From positions 1,664,624-1,728,623 of the forward strand of contig QRDG01000519.1 in the NCBI GenBank assembly GCA_012064385.1: a DNA stretch of 64,000 nucleotides, given 5' to 3'. Positions within the stretch are counted from its first letter, which is position 1, and every line of letters starts with the position of its first letter. The stretch comes from Puccinellia tenuiflora. Lineage: Eukaryota; Streptophyta; Magnoliopsida; Poales; Poaceae. Position numbers and translations under genes: made by a program. Positions 12,801 through 24,383 of the stretch are shown one piece after another. Below the pieces are notes generated by a model. The model did not search any database. It was given only the letters and a program-made list of their open reading frames with translations, and had not been told where the DNA came from.

Positions 12801-13036
12801 AGCCATATCGGCGGTGGTTGCAGAAGCCGAAGCTACGGAGGCAGCGGCTTCAGCTGCGGCTTTGGCAAGGGAGCGGCAGAAGGCGCGGAGCCGGCAGCGG
12901 CGGCGGCAGAAACCGAACCTCCCATCGGCGGCGCTGTGTCGAGAGGCGTCGCGTCGATGATGGGGGAGCTCGGAGCACTGGACGTCACGGAACTCGAGAG
13001 TGCAGTGGAAGAGTTGGAGCTCGGGGGAGATGAGAT
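9824..13036 (-). pseudogene. Antisense multi-exon gene of the Tat element (Transposase_28-like region)
   Basis: The first coding part (about 13036-12110) contains an acidic stretch, then FSLPPSAFLIEILDHYGLQL, NSLLYISGFVALFEGYLG and FFQYCFGV, which I recognise as the Pfam 'putative gypsy type transposon' (Transposase_28) region. Later exons give an SEKDLEQDLFEARF segment, a Ser/Pro/basic linker, an acidic EDQQNYFAESFEPGM segment, a coiled coil (about 10790-10400, ETVKKSLAKAEQALETEKQK) and a C-terminal exon ending at TGA 9824-9826. Consensus GT/AG pairs are visible at 11845/11768, 11582/11507 and 10377/10304 (74-78-nt introns), and a donor at 10698 has an acceptor that reads AA. Frameshifts occur in the N-terminal part and near 10015. 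Function unknown; it may be an accessory protein of the element. Confidence 0.7.
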
Positions 13037-13100
13037 CTAGAGGAGAAGTGCGCTAGGGTTGCAAATGGTGCGGTGGCCGTGACGAAGACGAGGCGGCCCG

Positions 13101-13110
13101 CTTTTATAGC
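13101..13110 (-). promoter_or_regulatory. TATA box for the antisense Tat gene
   Basis: The minus strand reads GCTATAAAAG, 65-75 bases upstream of the first antisense coding segment. The position fits a dedicated promoter inside the element, separate from the LTR promoter. Confidence 0.5.
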
Positions 13111-13479
13111 GGAAGTGCCGAGATTCGTGCAACGGTCCGGAGCGAGATTTCCGCCACGCGTCATGGGATCGAGCCGTTGTGAGGAAGTTCCTTCTCTTTG
13201 ACGCCTCGGTTTCAGCGCGGGAAAAACGAAAACTAGCCCCGCATTCAAAGATGCCGCTCCACTCACTCTGCCGGGTCTGACGAACCCGTCAAATCGCCAG
13301 ATTCGTGTCAATACGCACTCGAGTGCTTTTTCCGACATGATAAGCCGGCATACCGAAGTCGACAAAACTGTTCAGCACGACTACAAGTTTTTGGAATGCT
13401 ACAAGTCTAACAACGGATGAAGAATTTCTCGGACGATACATTGCCGAAGGATTGAAGCCAACCGCTGAAGTACTTGAAG

Positions 13480-13493
13480 CTTCCGGGGGCTAC
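13480..13493 (+). other. Polypurine tract region before the Tat 3' LTR
   Basis: A G-rich stretch ending GGGGGCTAC lies directly before TGTTGGGG, the LTR start. It is the expected plus-strand primer site. Confidence 0.5.
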
Positions 13494-13673
13494 TGTTGGG
13501 GATATGCCGAACAGGTACCACCAAAGAAGTGACAAAAGCCAGCGTACCAGGGTGGCCCATAGAGGTGGTAAGCCGGAATCCGGCTTACCGGGCGGCCCAG
13601 TACGATGAAGCACGGGAGGCCCATCCGGCTAAGGGAAGGTTCCAGAAGGCGGCCTGCAATGTGCATGTCTTAG

Positions 13674-15567
13674 CTAGGGGTGGACACAAAGCTTGAGGCT
13701 CAAGGCTCGGCTCGGGCTCGACAGGGCAAAGCTCGGGCTCGACTCGGCTCGTAGGTAGGACAAGCCAAGCCTTAACCTGCCAAACACAGCTCGAGGCTCG
13801 ACAAACCTGCTCGATGAAGCTCGCTAGCCGGCTCGAAGGCTCGATGAAATTAAAAAAATTGGCATGACCTTTGCTAAAATGTAAGAAATCACAATTATTG
13901 TCAACAATTGAGCATGGAAATATAATCAACAATTTAGCATGTAAGAAGTTTCAGTGTTTCACAAAGTATCCTAATAGTGGCATACATAACAAGTCCACAC
14001 AATTACATGCACTTGCTCCAATAGTGGCATACATCACAAGGAGTCAAACACGTGCACAGCAGCACAAGTTCACTTAGTTCAACAAATAGAACATGACGTG
14101 AGCCGCAGCTCGACCGAAATACAAGTCTTAAACATCAAGTTCAACCACAAAAGGAACACTGCGCCATCATTTCATCTCCCCCTCGTCATCACCAAAACGC
14201 CATGTCAAATCTGAAGTACACCAAGCAAAAAACATCAAATAAGCACCATTGATACTATTTTGCTTCAGTTTTGGCTGTATGAAAAGCTACAGCAAGCAAA
14301 TACATCCAATAAACACCAAATAACTACCATTTGACACAACTTTTCTTAAGTTTTTGGGCTGCATAAAAAGTACAGCAAGCAATTGGAAACCCCATCATCA
14401 TCAGATATCTCAATATGGCCATTATCGGTTATCTCAATGTGGCCATCAACAAACATTTCATCCTCAGACATGGCATCATTCTTATCAAAAGAATTTTCTT
14501 CCTCGTCAGACTCCTTTGCTTGCTGCACCTGCACACAGAGTAATCGAAACAATTCCATCAAACTAAACAGAGCATCAATACAATACATGTCGTACTATTG
14601 CTCTACTGCTTTTGCATCAATTTTGAAAGGCTGAAACAAACTTACCCTTAGTGGTGCAGAAGCTCCCACTGGCGGCAGCGAGGAAGGCGATGTTGCCGGT
14701 CTAGTCGGAGGGATGCCGAGTAGAGAAGCAGTCCTGGAATTCATCGCATTATCGAAAGCACGCTTCTTTCCCTCTCCTTGCACGTGTTGCGGACTTGCTC
14801 GAGAACCAGCACTGCGCTCCTCTCCAGGTTGCATCGTTGCCTTGTTGGTGGTGGTGTGGAGGAGAAAAGCTGGTGGTGGTGACTGATGGGAGGAGCAGCC
14901 GGTCACCGAACGAATCCCTGGTGGTGGAGCCGCGGAGGGAGAGCACGTCGGTGTGACAGAGGAGAGGAGCAGCTCAGCAGCCGGCCGGCCGAATCGAAGC
15001 CGAGAGTAGCAGCGCCGGACAAATCGGTGGAGAGAGAGCACGCCGGAGAAGGAGATGCCGTCGGAGAGGGGAGGCGGTGGACCGTGGATGGCTGGCCGGC
15101 GGGCGGCAGCCCCTACTACCGGTCGATGCGCGGCGCCGCGCGCGTCTGACAGGTACCACGGCGGCCTCCGTGAAGATCCATGGGAGGAACAGCCTCCGGT
15201 GGCCAGGCGGCGTGTCCACTGGCGGGCGGCGGCGGACGAAGTTAGTGGCAGGTGGCGGCGGACGGTGGCGAGGGCAGCCCTGGCGGCGAACGTCATCTAG
15301 GGCGGCCTGGCGGCGGACGTGGAGAGTGAAGGGGATGGTCGAATGGAGTTGCGATGCAGCATAACTACTAGGGGCCAGGTCGGGATTGGGAATTAGGGTT
15401 TAGGCTCGCGAGCCGGCCAAGCCGAGCCTCGAGCCGGACGAGCCGAGCTACAAGCCCACTTTCTGGGGTTTTTCTGCTACCAAGCCGAGCCTAGCTTGGC
15501 TCGCGTTTTTTCAAGCCCAGCCCAGCCGAGCCACGAGCCGGCTCGGCTCGGCTCGATTCCAGCCCTA
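13674..15567. mobile_element. hAT-superfamily element, 1894 bp, non-autonomous
   Basis: It is flanked by a perfect 8-bp target duplication GTCTTAGC (13666-13673 and 15568-15575), the hAT signature. The termini are TAGGGGTGG and CCAGCCCTA, imperfect inverted repeats. Both ends carry dense subterminal copies of GCTCG/CGAGC (for example 13693-13840 and 15395-15555). No hAT dimerisation or RNase-H-fold transposase is recognisable, so it depends on a partner. Confidence 0.85.
14346..15296 (-). CDS. Putative two-exon ORF inside the hAT element, unknown function
   Basis: The long minus-strand frame starting at ATG 15296 ends in a consensus donor (AGG then GTAAGT) at 14646/14645. An acceptor (TGTGCAG) joins exon 2 at 14528 in the same phase, which stops at TAA 14346. 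The product would be about 277 residues: an Arg/Ala/Pro-rich first part, a basic patch (GEGKKRAFDNAMN) and an acidic tail (KESDEEENSFDKND). A shorter start (MQPGEERS) is possible. The first part may be only GC-rich open frame. I do not recognise a domain. It could be the remnant of a transposase N-terminus or a captured fragment. Confidence 0.35.
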
Positions 15568-15909
15568 GTCTTAGCCCTCAAGGCAAGGCCCCAAGCCGGA
15601 TTAGAGTAGAACTATGTAACTTAGTCGGTTAGGTTGCTTCCTGTAAGCCCTAGGTCCGGACGCCTTTATAAGCCGGCCTACGGGATTCCTTAGGGCAAGA
15701 GAAGACACAACCTCATAGACACTTTAACTTTCGCTGTAATCAGCTCATATGCCTTATAGTGAATTATAGCAGCACGTAGGGTTTCGCCACCGTTGCGAGA
15801 TCCGAAGCTGGGTAAACTCGTCCTCATCCCGTCACCGGAATTGCCTACATCTCCCATACCCACCTCTCTACCTAGCTCGATGGCACCCCTATCGCGGCTA
15901 GATTCGACA

Positions 15910-18600
15910 ATACCACGACAAGACTTGTGCTTAAATTATGATATATCTTATTGCTGTGATGAGTCTAGTTGTGCTGGTAATGATGATGAAACCTTAGCTT
16001 CTTATGCTAAAGGAAACTATGATTTTTATGATGTAGAACCTAATGAAGAATTTATTGCGTGGAAGGGTGCTTATGAAATTCTTCTTTGGTTGAAAATGAT
16101 GATGATGCTCCTTATAAATCTAAAAGTTTTGCTATACTTAAATATTGCATGGATAATTACAAAGATGAAAATTGTTATATTATTGAATATCTTAAGGGTT
16201 TATCTCCCCCAGAAGAAGAGACTAATGCCATGCAGGAGCCTATGGAAGAAGAAATTGTTGAAACTGGAAGCTCATTGGATGAAAACGAGGAGGAGAATAA
16301 CGTGAGGAAGAATGGAGTAGCTACCCATCTCTACCTTCTAATGAGAGTAACTCTCTAACTCATACATTATTTGATTGTCCTCCTTGCTCACCAAAGGAGA
16401 ATGGATGTTATGATCCTATTGATTCGCTTGAAACATCCCTTTTTGATAAAAATGATCTTGTTATATATGATAATCCGTACTATATTGATAAATCTTATGA
16501 TAATCCTTTATTTACTCCAACCATTGAGATGCATGATAATGAATATTTGTGCTTAGAAAGTCTATATAGTAAAGCTCTTTATGATGGTCCTATGTTACTT
16601 GATAATAAAAATTATAATGCTATTGAAAGTGGGTTTGATCCCACTATTTTTAAGATGGACCTAAATTATGTGCTTGTAGATCATGAAAAGCTTGTTTTAT
16701 GTGACAATTACATTGTTGAGTTTGTTCATGATGCTACTGAAAATTATTATGAGAGAGGAAAATATGGTTGGAGAAGCTTTCATTTTACTAAAACGCCTCT
16801 CTCTATGTTGCTATTGTTTTACCTTCCTATGCTAGAAGCTTTATGCTTCATTGATTTATTTTCTTACAAGATGCCTATGCATAGGAAGAGGGTTAGACTT
16901 AAATGTATTTGATATTTGCTTCGTGATTCTCTGTTGTGCGTTTCAACTCTTACTCTTATGTGAGCATCATTGAAATTACTAGGCCTAGCTAAAAGGCTTT
17001 AAAGAAAAGCGCTATTGGGAGACAACCCATTTTATTTTTCTTTTAGTTTCTTTTTGCTTTTCTTGAGTCATGGAGTTGTTGCCTCTATAGAAACTTCATT
17101 TTATCTTTTTGTTTTGGTTTTTTGTGCCAATTTTAGCCTCTAATGCATTGAAAGTGCGAGGTATTGTTTTGCTGTCCAGAAACAGATTTCTACCCTTCAC
17201 TGTTCGAAAATCCAGAAAATCCCTAAATTTTATATTTTTCTGATAATTTTAGACAGCAAACCTGATACTTTTATCTATCTTTCATTAGTTTTTAGTTTTT
17301 CTGATTTGAGCTACAGAAGTGCCTCTTTAAATTCGATCTTTACAGACTGTTCTGTTTTGACAGATTTCTGTCTTTATTTGCGTTGCCTCTTATACAAGCT
17401 TTCTTTGTGGTTTCTTTTTGTGGTAAGGCATCACAAAGGCTTTGTATACAGTATCTAATGTTAAATTGAGTATTTGCAATTTTTCTTAATGGAGCTCAAG
17501 TTATTTTATTTAATGAGTACTAACCCCTCTAATCAGTTTATGAGAAGTTTTGTGTGAAGCGAGTTTTTAAGTTTTGAACGACACGGTGATGTGAGAATAG
17601 AGAAAAGCCCAAGTTTGGGGATGCTCACATGGAATCCCCCTAGAATATTTAAGAATATTCAAGCATCTAAGCTTAGGGATGCCCAAGGCATCTCCACTCT
17701 TCGCCAACAACCATCAGGTCGTTTCATTGAAACTACGTTTTTATCACTTTACATATTATGTGCTATTCTTGGAGCGTCATTTTATTTTGTTTTTAGTTTT
17801 GTTTTGTTTGTTTGTTGGTGATATTCATGTTGGATCCTATCTATCTTGTTTGGGAGAGAGACACGCTCCGCTTTTTCGTGGAATACTCTTGTGCTTCACT
17901 TATACTTGGTTGAGTATTCTTAGCTATTGTTTGTTTTGCTAGTAAGCTCTCGTCTTTAGCTTTTATCTTGTTTAGAGCTGCTAGTTTGTTGTAGTTAAAC
18001 TCTCTTGTGCTTCACTTATATTTGTTAGAGAGTTGAATTGGTTGCTTGGTTAATATGTTAGAATGGTAGAATGCCGAATATGGGTAATGATATGATGAAA
18101 AACCTGCATAGTCTTGTAGATCACTAGTTGGATAATTTGATAGTTACCAGTTGTTTTGAGATATTAAGATGAATGCTTAAACTTGATGGTTATTTGAGTA
18201 GAAATTGATTAGAAAAGAAATACAGCTAAAAGCTTGAAACTGTGTGGTGTTTCGTAGTTGTTAATTCATAAAGCTAATCTTTACATCAAAAGAACTGTTT
18301 GGTCAACAAGGGAGATGGTATGGAGTGTTTATGGTTAAGATTGACTGATGTCCTATGTTACTCTGTTACCGGTTAATGTTGGATGTTTGCTTCAAATACC
18401 ATTTTTGCTAAGCCAAAAAATTCTGTACCGAGAGGGAATACTTCTCGTGCATCCAATCCCAAAGCCAAACTATCTTACCAGCTGAGTCCACCATATCTAT
18501 CTATGCATGGTATTTCCTGCCATTCCAAGTAAATTTGTCATGTGCTACCTTTAAAATATTCAAAATACTTCTTTTTGTGCCTCTGTTTTTAAGCTCATGA
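15910..18600 (+). mobile_element. Athila-lineage gypsy internal fragment (Sabrina/WHAM-like), no LTR
   Basis: AT-rich sequence resembling the 3' internal region of Triticeae Athila elements: a degraded late ORF (to about 16912), then long non-coding sequence with the words 'agtttggggatgc' and 'gatgcccaaggcatc' near 17610-17695. It begins abruptly at the Tat LTR end, so the Tat element probably inserted into it. Neither LTR of this copy is in view. The right end is approximate. Confidence 0.6.
15930..16912 (+). pseudogene. Late (env-position) ORF of the Athila-type element, broken
   Basis: Open pieces in different frames: 15793-16305, 16086-16358 and 16529-16912. The last contains FDPTIFKMDLNYVLVDHEKL, YYERGKYGW, a hydrophobic stretch LLLFYLPMLEALCFIDLF and the ending MHRKRVRLKC, a pattern I associate with the ORF downstream of pol in Sabrina/WHAM-type elements. 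No signal peptide is seen. Its biochemical role is unknown. Confidence 0.45.
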
Positions 18601-19078
18601 GGAAGCAGTAGATACCTAGATATAACTAGTGACGAGCAAGGTCATTTCCCCCCTTTCACCCGGTGTCGATGGTTTACGTCTTCACTTGAATCAACCTGAG
18701 AGCAGCTTAAGCAAAATATAAATATAACTCACCATTCTCCTCCGCGCAATGAAAATCTGAGAAATTAGCTCAAAACATTGGACAGTGGTGAAACCAATGA
18801 GAAAGAGGAGCATACTCGCTCCTCTAAAAACCACCTGCTCTCACAAGTCTAAAAGCCTTGCTTGTTATGGCGGACTAGATAGCTTCTCTGTTATGAAGTC
18901 GTTGACGAAAGCATGCATGTCTCAAAATTGTTTTACTTCTGTTTCAAAAAAATAAAGAGCTCTAGCACATGACTAATCGCCGGCGTCGATTCGTGCTTCT
19001 CCGTCGCCGCCGAGGCTCAGGATAGCCGGATCCGGAGCCTCCTTGCCGCCATGCTGCTTCCCCGCCGCCGCGGAGGTG
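18600..19078. other. Unassigned sequence left of the solo LTR
   Basis: No ORF or repeat family recognised for most of it. From about 18970 it becomes GC-rich (gccgccgccgcgg type) and this continues at 20553 beyond the solo LTR, so both flanks were one GC-rich tract. Confidence 0.4.
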
Positions 19079-20552
19079 TGATACGTGTCAAACGTATCAA
19101 TATTTTTTGACCATGCCATGCTTGATTCCCATCATTATTACATGTTTATGCTACATTATTATATCATTTTGAGGCATTTTATTGGACTAACCTATTGACA
19201 AGATGCCAATGCCAGTTCCCTGTTTTTGTCATGTTTTTGTTGCAGAAAGTTACTTCTGTAAATATTCTCGGAATTGGACAAAAATTTACGACAATTTTTT
19301 ATTGAAGAAATGAGGACTGGAGCCAGAAGGGCAACTCCAGGGGACCCACACAGGCCAGGGGAGGCCACCACCCGCGGCCCAGGGCCCACCAGCGGCCGCA
19401 GCCCACCCCTGCCCTGTGGGGCACCTCTCGGTCGCCTCCGACGCCTATAAAATCATCCCCGACGAAAAACCCCGAAGCCCCGAAGGATTTTCCCAAACAC
19501 AATACAGAGCTCCGCCGCCATCGCCGATAAGTTTCGGGGGTCAGATTGCCTGTTCCGGCACCCTGCCGGGACGGGGATTGGCCCCCGGAGCCATCTTCGC
19601 CGCCACCGCTGCCTCCGGGATGAATTGTGAGTAGTTCCCCCGTGGACTACGGGTTTGTAGCAGTAGCTAGATGGTACTCTCTCGCCCTTGTTGTTCAATA
19701 CCATGTTCTCGTGAGCTGCCCTACATGATCGAGATCAATCCGATGTAATATGCGTGGTGTTTGTTGGGATTCGATGGATTGGCATGTTATGATCAGATTA
19801 TTTATGTTTATGAATTGTTGTTGTTGCAATGTTGTTATGCTTAATGCTTGTCACTAGTGCACGAGTGGCATGATCTTAGATTTGGGCGCGTTATGTTTGC
19901 ATGTATATAATTGATGCTTAGATCGTATCTACAAGTTGTATGCACCTGTTATTAGTCCGGAACCGGAGACCTCGAGTGACAGAAATGGGGACATCGATGA
20001 GAATGGTCAGTAACTTGAGGATTACATGTGTTCATTGTGTGTTAATGCTTTTCTCCGGTGTTCTATTAAAAGGAACACCTTAATTGCCATTTGTTCCTTA
20101 ATTGGCCCGGCTGAAACCGGATGGCAGGACAAAAGATGTTGTGTGAATTTTCATTGCGAGTAGTTACAACTATATATGGAATTAATGCCTATGTATGATT
20201 GATAAACTGAATGTTTTGTCATAATTAATTAATTAGTGCAATTCTATCAATTGCCAACTGTAATTTGTTCACCCAATGCATGATTATTTGCTTAGGAGAG
20301 CCGCCACTAGTGAAACTATGAACCCCGGTCCATATTTCTCCATCATTGCTTTCGTGTTTCTATTACTATTGTTCTCAAATCAATGTTGCTTTCACCTCTC
20401 TCGTGTTACTTGTGCTTCTCCATGTGTGGCTGAATTGACAACTCAGCTGCGAAGACCTCTAAGTATTCTTTGGCTCCCCTTGAGTTGAATCAATAAATTG
20501 GGTTATCCTACCCATGAAGACTGTTGCGATCCCCTACACTTGTGGGTTATCA
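19079..20552 (+). mobile_element. Solo LTR, Athila-type gypsy, 1474 bp
   Basis: It starts TGATACG and ends GGGTTATCA with a perfect 5-bp target duplication AGGTG at 19074-19078 and 20553-20557. It has a TATA-like CTATAAAA near 19445 and a GC-rich transcribed region with 'ggcaccctgccgggacgggg' near 19556. No second LTR or internal region is attached, so it arose by LTR-LTR recombination. The same family recurs at 36688-38116. Confidence 0.9.
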
Positions 20553-20557
20553 AGGTG

Positions 20558-20710
20558 CTTGAGAGCTAGTCTCACACCACCCCCGCCGCCGAGGTGCTTC
20601 GCTGCCCGACGACCTCGCTGCGCGCCGACCTCCTGCCCGCCGAGCTGCTGCCCGACGCCCTCCTGTCCGCCGAGCTGCTGCCCGACGCCCTCCTGCCATC
20701 GCCCGTATGT
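20558..20710. repeat. GC-rich tract with a short tandem repeat
   Basis: Within 20625-20700 a 27-bp unit with the core gagctgctgcccgacgcc is repeated (copies near 20640 and 20667). It continues the GC-rich tract left of the solo LTR. It could be a remnant of a coding exon or a transposon leader, but no protein family is recognisable. Confidence 0.4.
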
Positions 20711-21054
20711 GAGATGAAAATTTTGATTAATTATTTGTGTGTTTTTTATGAACCATTTGATAAACTATTTGTATTGTGTTGTAATAAGTAAGTACTATTT
20801 AAGTTTTATTTGTTTGAAATTATTTTAGATCATTTATTATATTATTTGTTCGATATGTATGTGCAAATGTGTAAAAAGATGGATGGAGGGGCGCAGCCGC
20901 GCTGCCCTAAAATAGGGCAGCTATTGGAGAGGAGGTGCCCTATTATAGGGCAGCTGGTAAAGCAGAAATGTTTTTGGTGCCCTAAAACGCCAAAACAGGT
21001 GCCCTATAAATCCAAAAAAGTGGATAGAGGATAGGGCATCTGTTAGAGATGCTC
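20711..21054. mobile_element. Harbinger-type element end (right terminus)
   Basis: It ends GAGATGCTC followed by TTA, the inverted form of the GAGCATCTC terminus. It contains repeated ggtgccctata/ggtgccctaaaa words and short hairpins (gctgccctaaaatagggcagc near 20901) shared with the termini near 26090-26170. The left end was not located. Confidence 0.45.
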
Positions 21055-21675
21055 TTAGTGCATCAATCGATTCCATAAAATTGAGAGCATCTCCAGTGAA
21101 TGATGTATTATAGGGCATGTGTCTAATAAACTGATTTTTACATCACCATGTAGTAAAATCACAGCTCCAGAAGATGATGTATTTCTAACCGGTGATGTAC
21201 ATTTTTTAGACATGTCCTAAATTTTTGGTTTTGGTGATGCAAATATGCATCACCAGTAGGGCTGCTCAAAAACGCATCATTCTGCCGCGCGCACATCAAC
21301 TGTCGAGTTGAAACTTCCTCTCCCCTACCACCCCTGAGTCGCCCGTCAGCCGCCGCCGCCACTTCGCCGCGTCTTTCCCGCTCTACCGTCCTCCGCATCC
21401 GATTCCCGTCACCACCGCACCCTCCCACGGCCGGATTCGAGTTGTGGAAACCGCCATCACCCGCCTCTCTTCAAACTTGTCGAAATGACTTCTCAATTTT
21501 GTTTGCACATTTTACAAGAAAATAGTAATAAGAATTTTGGTTCTTTTAGATGATTTTGTATGATGATTCCTCGTCCGATGAGAAGTGGGACTTGGAGGAA
21601 GAGGAGGACATAGCCATACTGTTGATCTTACACAAGAACAAGCGGCCGAAACACGGTGGCTCTGTTTGGGGCCGT

Positions 21676-24054
21676 TGAAAGTGCATGGTTGCCCCCATGT
21701 GTGGTTTTGGTAATTAATGACAATCTCTATGGACTAATGTTTGTATTGAGCTACTTGTAGGTGTGTCCATATGCGTTGCTTGATCTCCATTTGTTGGAGT
21801 CAAGACTAAGGGAAGAAGAGTATTTGTTGATCAAGGCTAAGTGCGGGTTGATCAACACTCAAGTCCAAGTGAAGATATGCCGAAGAGGTGCTTCTCCCAT
21901 ATTGGTGTGTGGGGGAGCAACATGCGAGTCTTCACCATGCGAAGCGCAATCCAGAAAGGTGGTTCGTTTTGAGGAGATAAAGATCGTCATCTTCGACCTC
22001 ATGTGGATTATGAGCAAGGCAAAGGTATGATCTTGATAGGGTTTCTATTTTACCGGTCTCATGATGTTGTTGAGAGACCGGGTTATAGGATAGATAGCCG
22101 TACTATCAAGAGGGGCTCTCGACCGAGTATCTTGATCGTATCATTCATGGAGAGCTCAAACATTTGCATCCTTGCAATCATCTTTATTGGTTCTTATTTG
22201 GATCTTATCGTGGTGTGGTCTTGGTGCTTGTTGTGCTCGTCATGACAAGGCCAAGTTCACCGAAAACGGTTTTTTATATGAGTCTCCTATTGCGTTTTCG
22301 GTATTGGAGATTTTGTCGGTTTGTCCTTGTGGAAGGTCTCACTCTTCCAATTATTTGCAAAATCTCCTTTACTTGTTTTCAATATTTCGAAGGGTAGCAT
22401 TTGTCGTCCTCTTTCCAGCAAAATTGGTTTTACTTCATTCGGACTTCATTTGCAAAAGATATAGCATTTCCGGTTTGCGAGAGAGAGTTTTTACCTTTCC
22501 CCATTTGTTTTTATAATATCTTGTTGTACTATGATGTTTCTCAGCATAATCTTGTAGTGCTCGCTGTGACGATTCCAACGAGTCCAAGATTATTGAAAAC
22601 GAGTTCGTGGGTGAAAGTTATTGCGTTTTTACCATCGGTCTTTTTTTTAGACAGAAATTTAGAAAAAAAAGGGGGAAGCCTGGCCAGCCTGGCCGGGCCC
22701 AGGTCGGGACGAGGCCGGCTCCCTCGGGCAGCCTCTCGGCCCAGCTCACGCTGGCTGACCGGCCCAGGCCGGGACCAGGCCGGCTGGCTCGGGTGGCATC
22801 CCGGCCCAGCTAGCGCGCCTGGCCGGCCCAGGCCGGGGTACGGTCGGTAGCTTCGGCTGCGTTTCCGGCACGCTGCGGGCAGGCCGGCCTAGGCCGGGCT
22901 CCCTGGCCAGTGTCCCCACGTCCCCTGCAGTTCGTTCGATGGGAATGATTCCCGGCCGGCCTGGCCGGGGTGCAGGCCGGCCCCAGGCCGGGCTGTCGGC
23001 TGCTCCCCTTTTTCTTCTCCAACAGCTCCATTTTGGAGCCCCATATAAAAGGGGCTTCTTCCCCATTTTTTTCCAGCAGCTCTTTTTCCTCTCTCTCCTC
23101 CATTGTTGCAAATTTGAGAGCTTGATTCCTACTCTTCCCTCCAATGATTCTTGTCCATTTTTAGGGAAACAAGAGAGGAGATCTAGATCTACCATTCCAC
23201 CAATCCATTCCTCCTCTAAGTGAGGGGAACCTAGTAGGTCTTGATTTTAGAGTTCTTGGTGTTTCTCCTCTTTGTTCTTCCTCTTAAATCCCTCCATAGC
23301 ATTAGTTGCTTTGGTTGGATTTCGGAGTGAAGGACTTGACCACCTTGTGTGGTCTTGCCTTTTGCATTAGTTGCATCAGGTTGTGCTCTCCACGAAGATT
23401 CGTGGGATTGAAGTTCGAGAAGCTTGTTACTCTTGGGTGCATTGTATTCCCAAGAGCTTGTGCCTCTTGGGTTCATTGTATACCCTAGACGGTTGGTGGT
23501 GTCGCGAAGACTTCGAGTTGCGAAGCTTCGGGCAAGATTTGGGAGCCCCCGATTGAGTGGTGGGTGTGTGCCCTAAGATCGTTGTAAAGGCTCCGGATTC
23601 CGCCTTGAAGGATTCCGATAGTGGAAGGTGAACCTAACCCTTGGGGTGTGGTTCATCAGAGAATAGGGTGAGGCCTTTGTGGCATCTTGAGTAGGCCTCT
23701 TGTGGCGAGCTCACACCCCTCCAACGAGACGTACTCCTTTAACAAGGAGGAACTCGGAAATACATCCGCGTCTCCGTGTGCCTCGGTTATTTCTATACAC
23801 GAGCTCTTTACTTATGCACTTTACATTGTGATAGCCTTTGTGCCTGATGTCATATATATTGCTATCACCTTGTTGTCATATTGCTTAGCATAAGTTGTTG
23901 GTGCAGATAGGTGAACCTAGTATATTAGGTTGTTGGCTTGTTAATTTAAACACTTAGTTTTATTCCGCAATTATCAAGCCTTAAACCGGAAAAGTTTTAA
24001 TCGCCTATTCACCCCCCCCCCCCCCCCCTCTAGGCGACATCGTTTGTTCTTTCA
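21676..24054 (+). mobile_element. Solo LTR of family A, 2379 bp
   Basis: It starts TGAAAGTGCATGG and ends TTCTTTCA with a perfect target duplication GCCGT (21671-21675 and 24055-24059). It matches the LTRs of the complete element at 53680-63714 in order and wording, including the end motif ctctaggcgacat. A run of 17 C lies at 24012-24028. GC-rich tandem ggccggcc-type sequence fills 22680-23000. No internal region is present. Confidence 0.9.
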
Positions 24055-24253
24055 GCCGTGAGACCCTTCGTAGATTGAGGCGTGATGCTGACGACAAGCT
24101 TAGAGCATCTCCAACAGACGTGGTAAAAATGCCGCGCGCGATATACCGGCCTTTTCCCGCGCGCGGGGCAATTGTGCGCGCTCCAGCGGACGCGGGGAAT
24201 ATGTGCGTTGTAAAAACTGTCCCGTGCGCTGGCCAAAATGGTACGCGCCGCGC

Positions 24254-24260
24254 TATATAT
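24254..24260 (+). promoter_or_regulatory. TATA box upstream of the AP2 gene
   Basis: TATATAT lies about 125 bases before the ATG at 24384, inside the Harbinger element, so the unit seems to carry its own core promoter. Confidence 0.45.
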
Positions 24261-24383
24261 GGCGCCAAGTGTCCAGCGCGCTGAACAGACACACGCCACG
24301 CAACCGTCCACTCTTCCCCTCACGCGCGCGTCTGGAAACTTCCCACCACGTCCGCACCCCCGAGCTTCTACGCCGCCGCCACC

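Larger units (their letters stand above)
4004..15909 (+). mobile_element. Ty3-gypsy LTR retrotransposon, Tat (Retand-like) lineage, degenerate
   Basis: Gag, protease, RT, RNase H, a second archaeal-type RNase H and integrase follow each other on the plus strand. Then come a spacer, an antisense gene, a polypurine tract and a 3' LTR that starts TGTTGGGG at 13494. The second RNase H and the antisense gene with a Transposase_28-like region are hallmarks of the Tat lineage as I know it. The 5' LTR and start of gag are missing to the left because of the LINE insertion. A hAT element sits in the 3' LTR. Many stops and frameshifts show an old copy. Confidence 0.85.
13494..15909 (+). repeat. 3' LTR of the Tat element, split by a hAT insertion
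   Basis: It starts TGTTGGGGATATG at 13494 and runs to 13673, then resumes at 15576 after the hAT element and one copy of its 8-bp target duplication. The second part has a TATA-like TTTATAAGCC near 15664 and ends with TCGACA at about 15909, before Athila-type sequence. The LTR without the insertion is about 0.5 kb. The right end is less certain than the left. Confidence 0.7.

Noticed and set aside
22680..23000. CpG-island promoter of a host gene
   Set aside because: Lies inside a solo LTR and is made of ggccggcc-type tandem words.
24012..24028. Run of 17 C as a regulatory signal
   Set aside because: Other family LTRs have only 6-9 C here; slippage or sequencing error is more likely.
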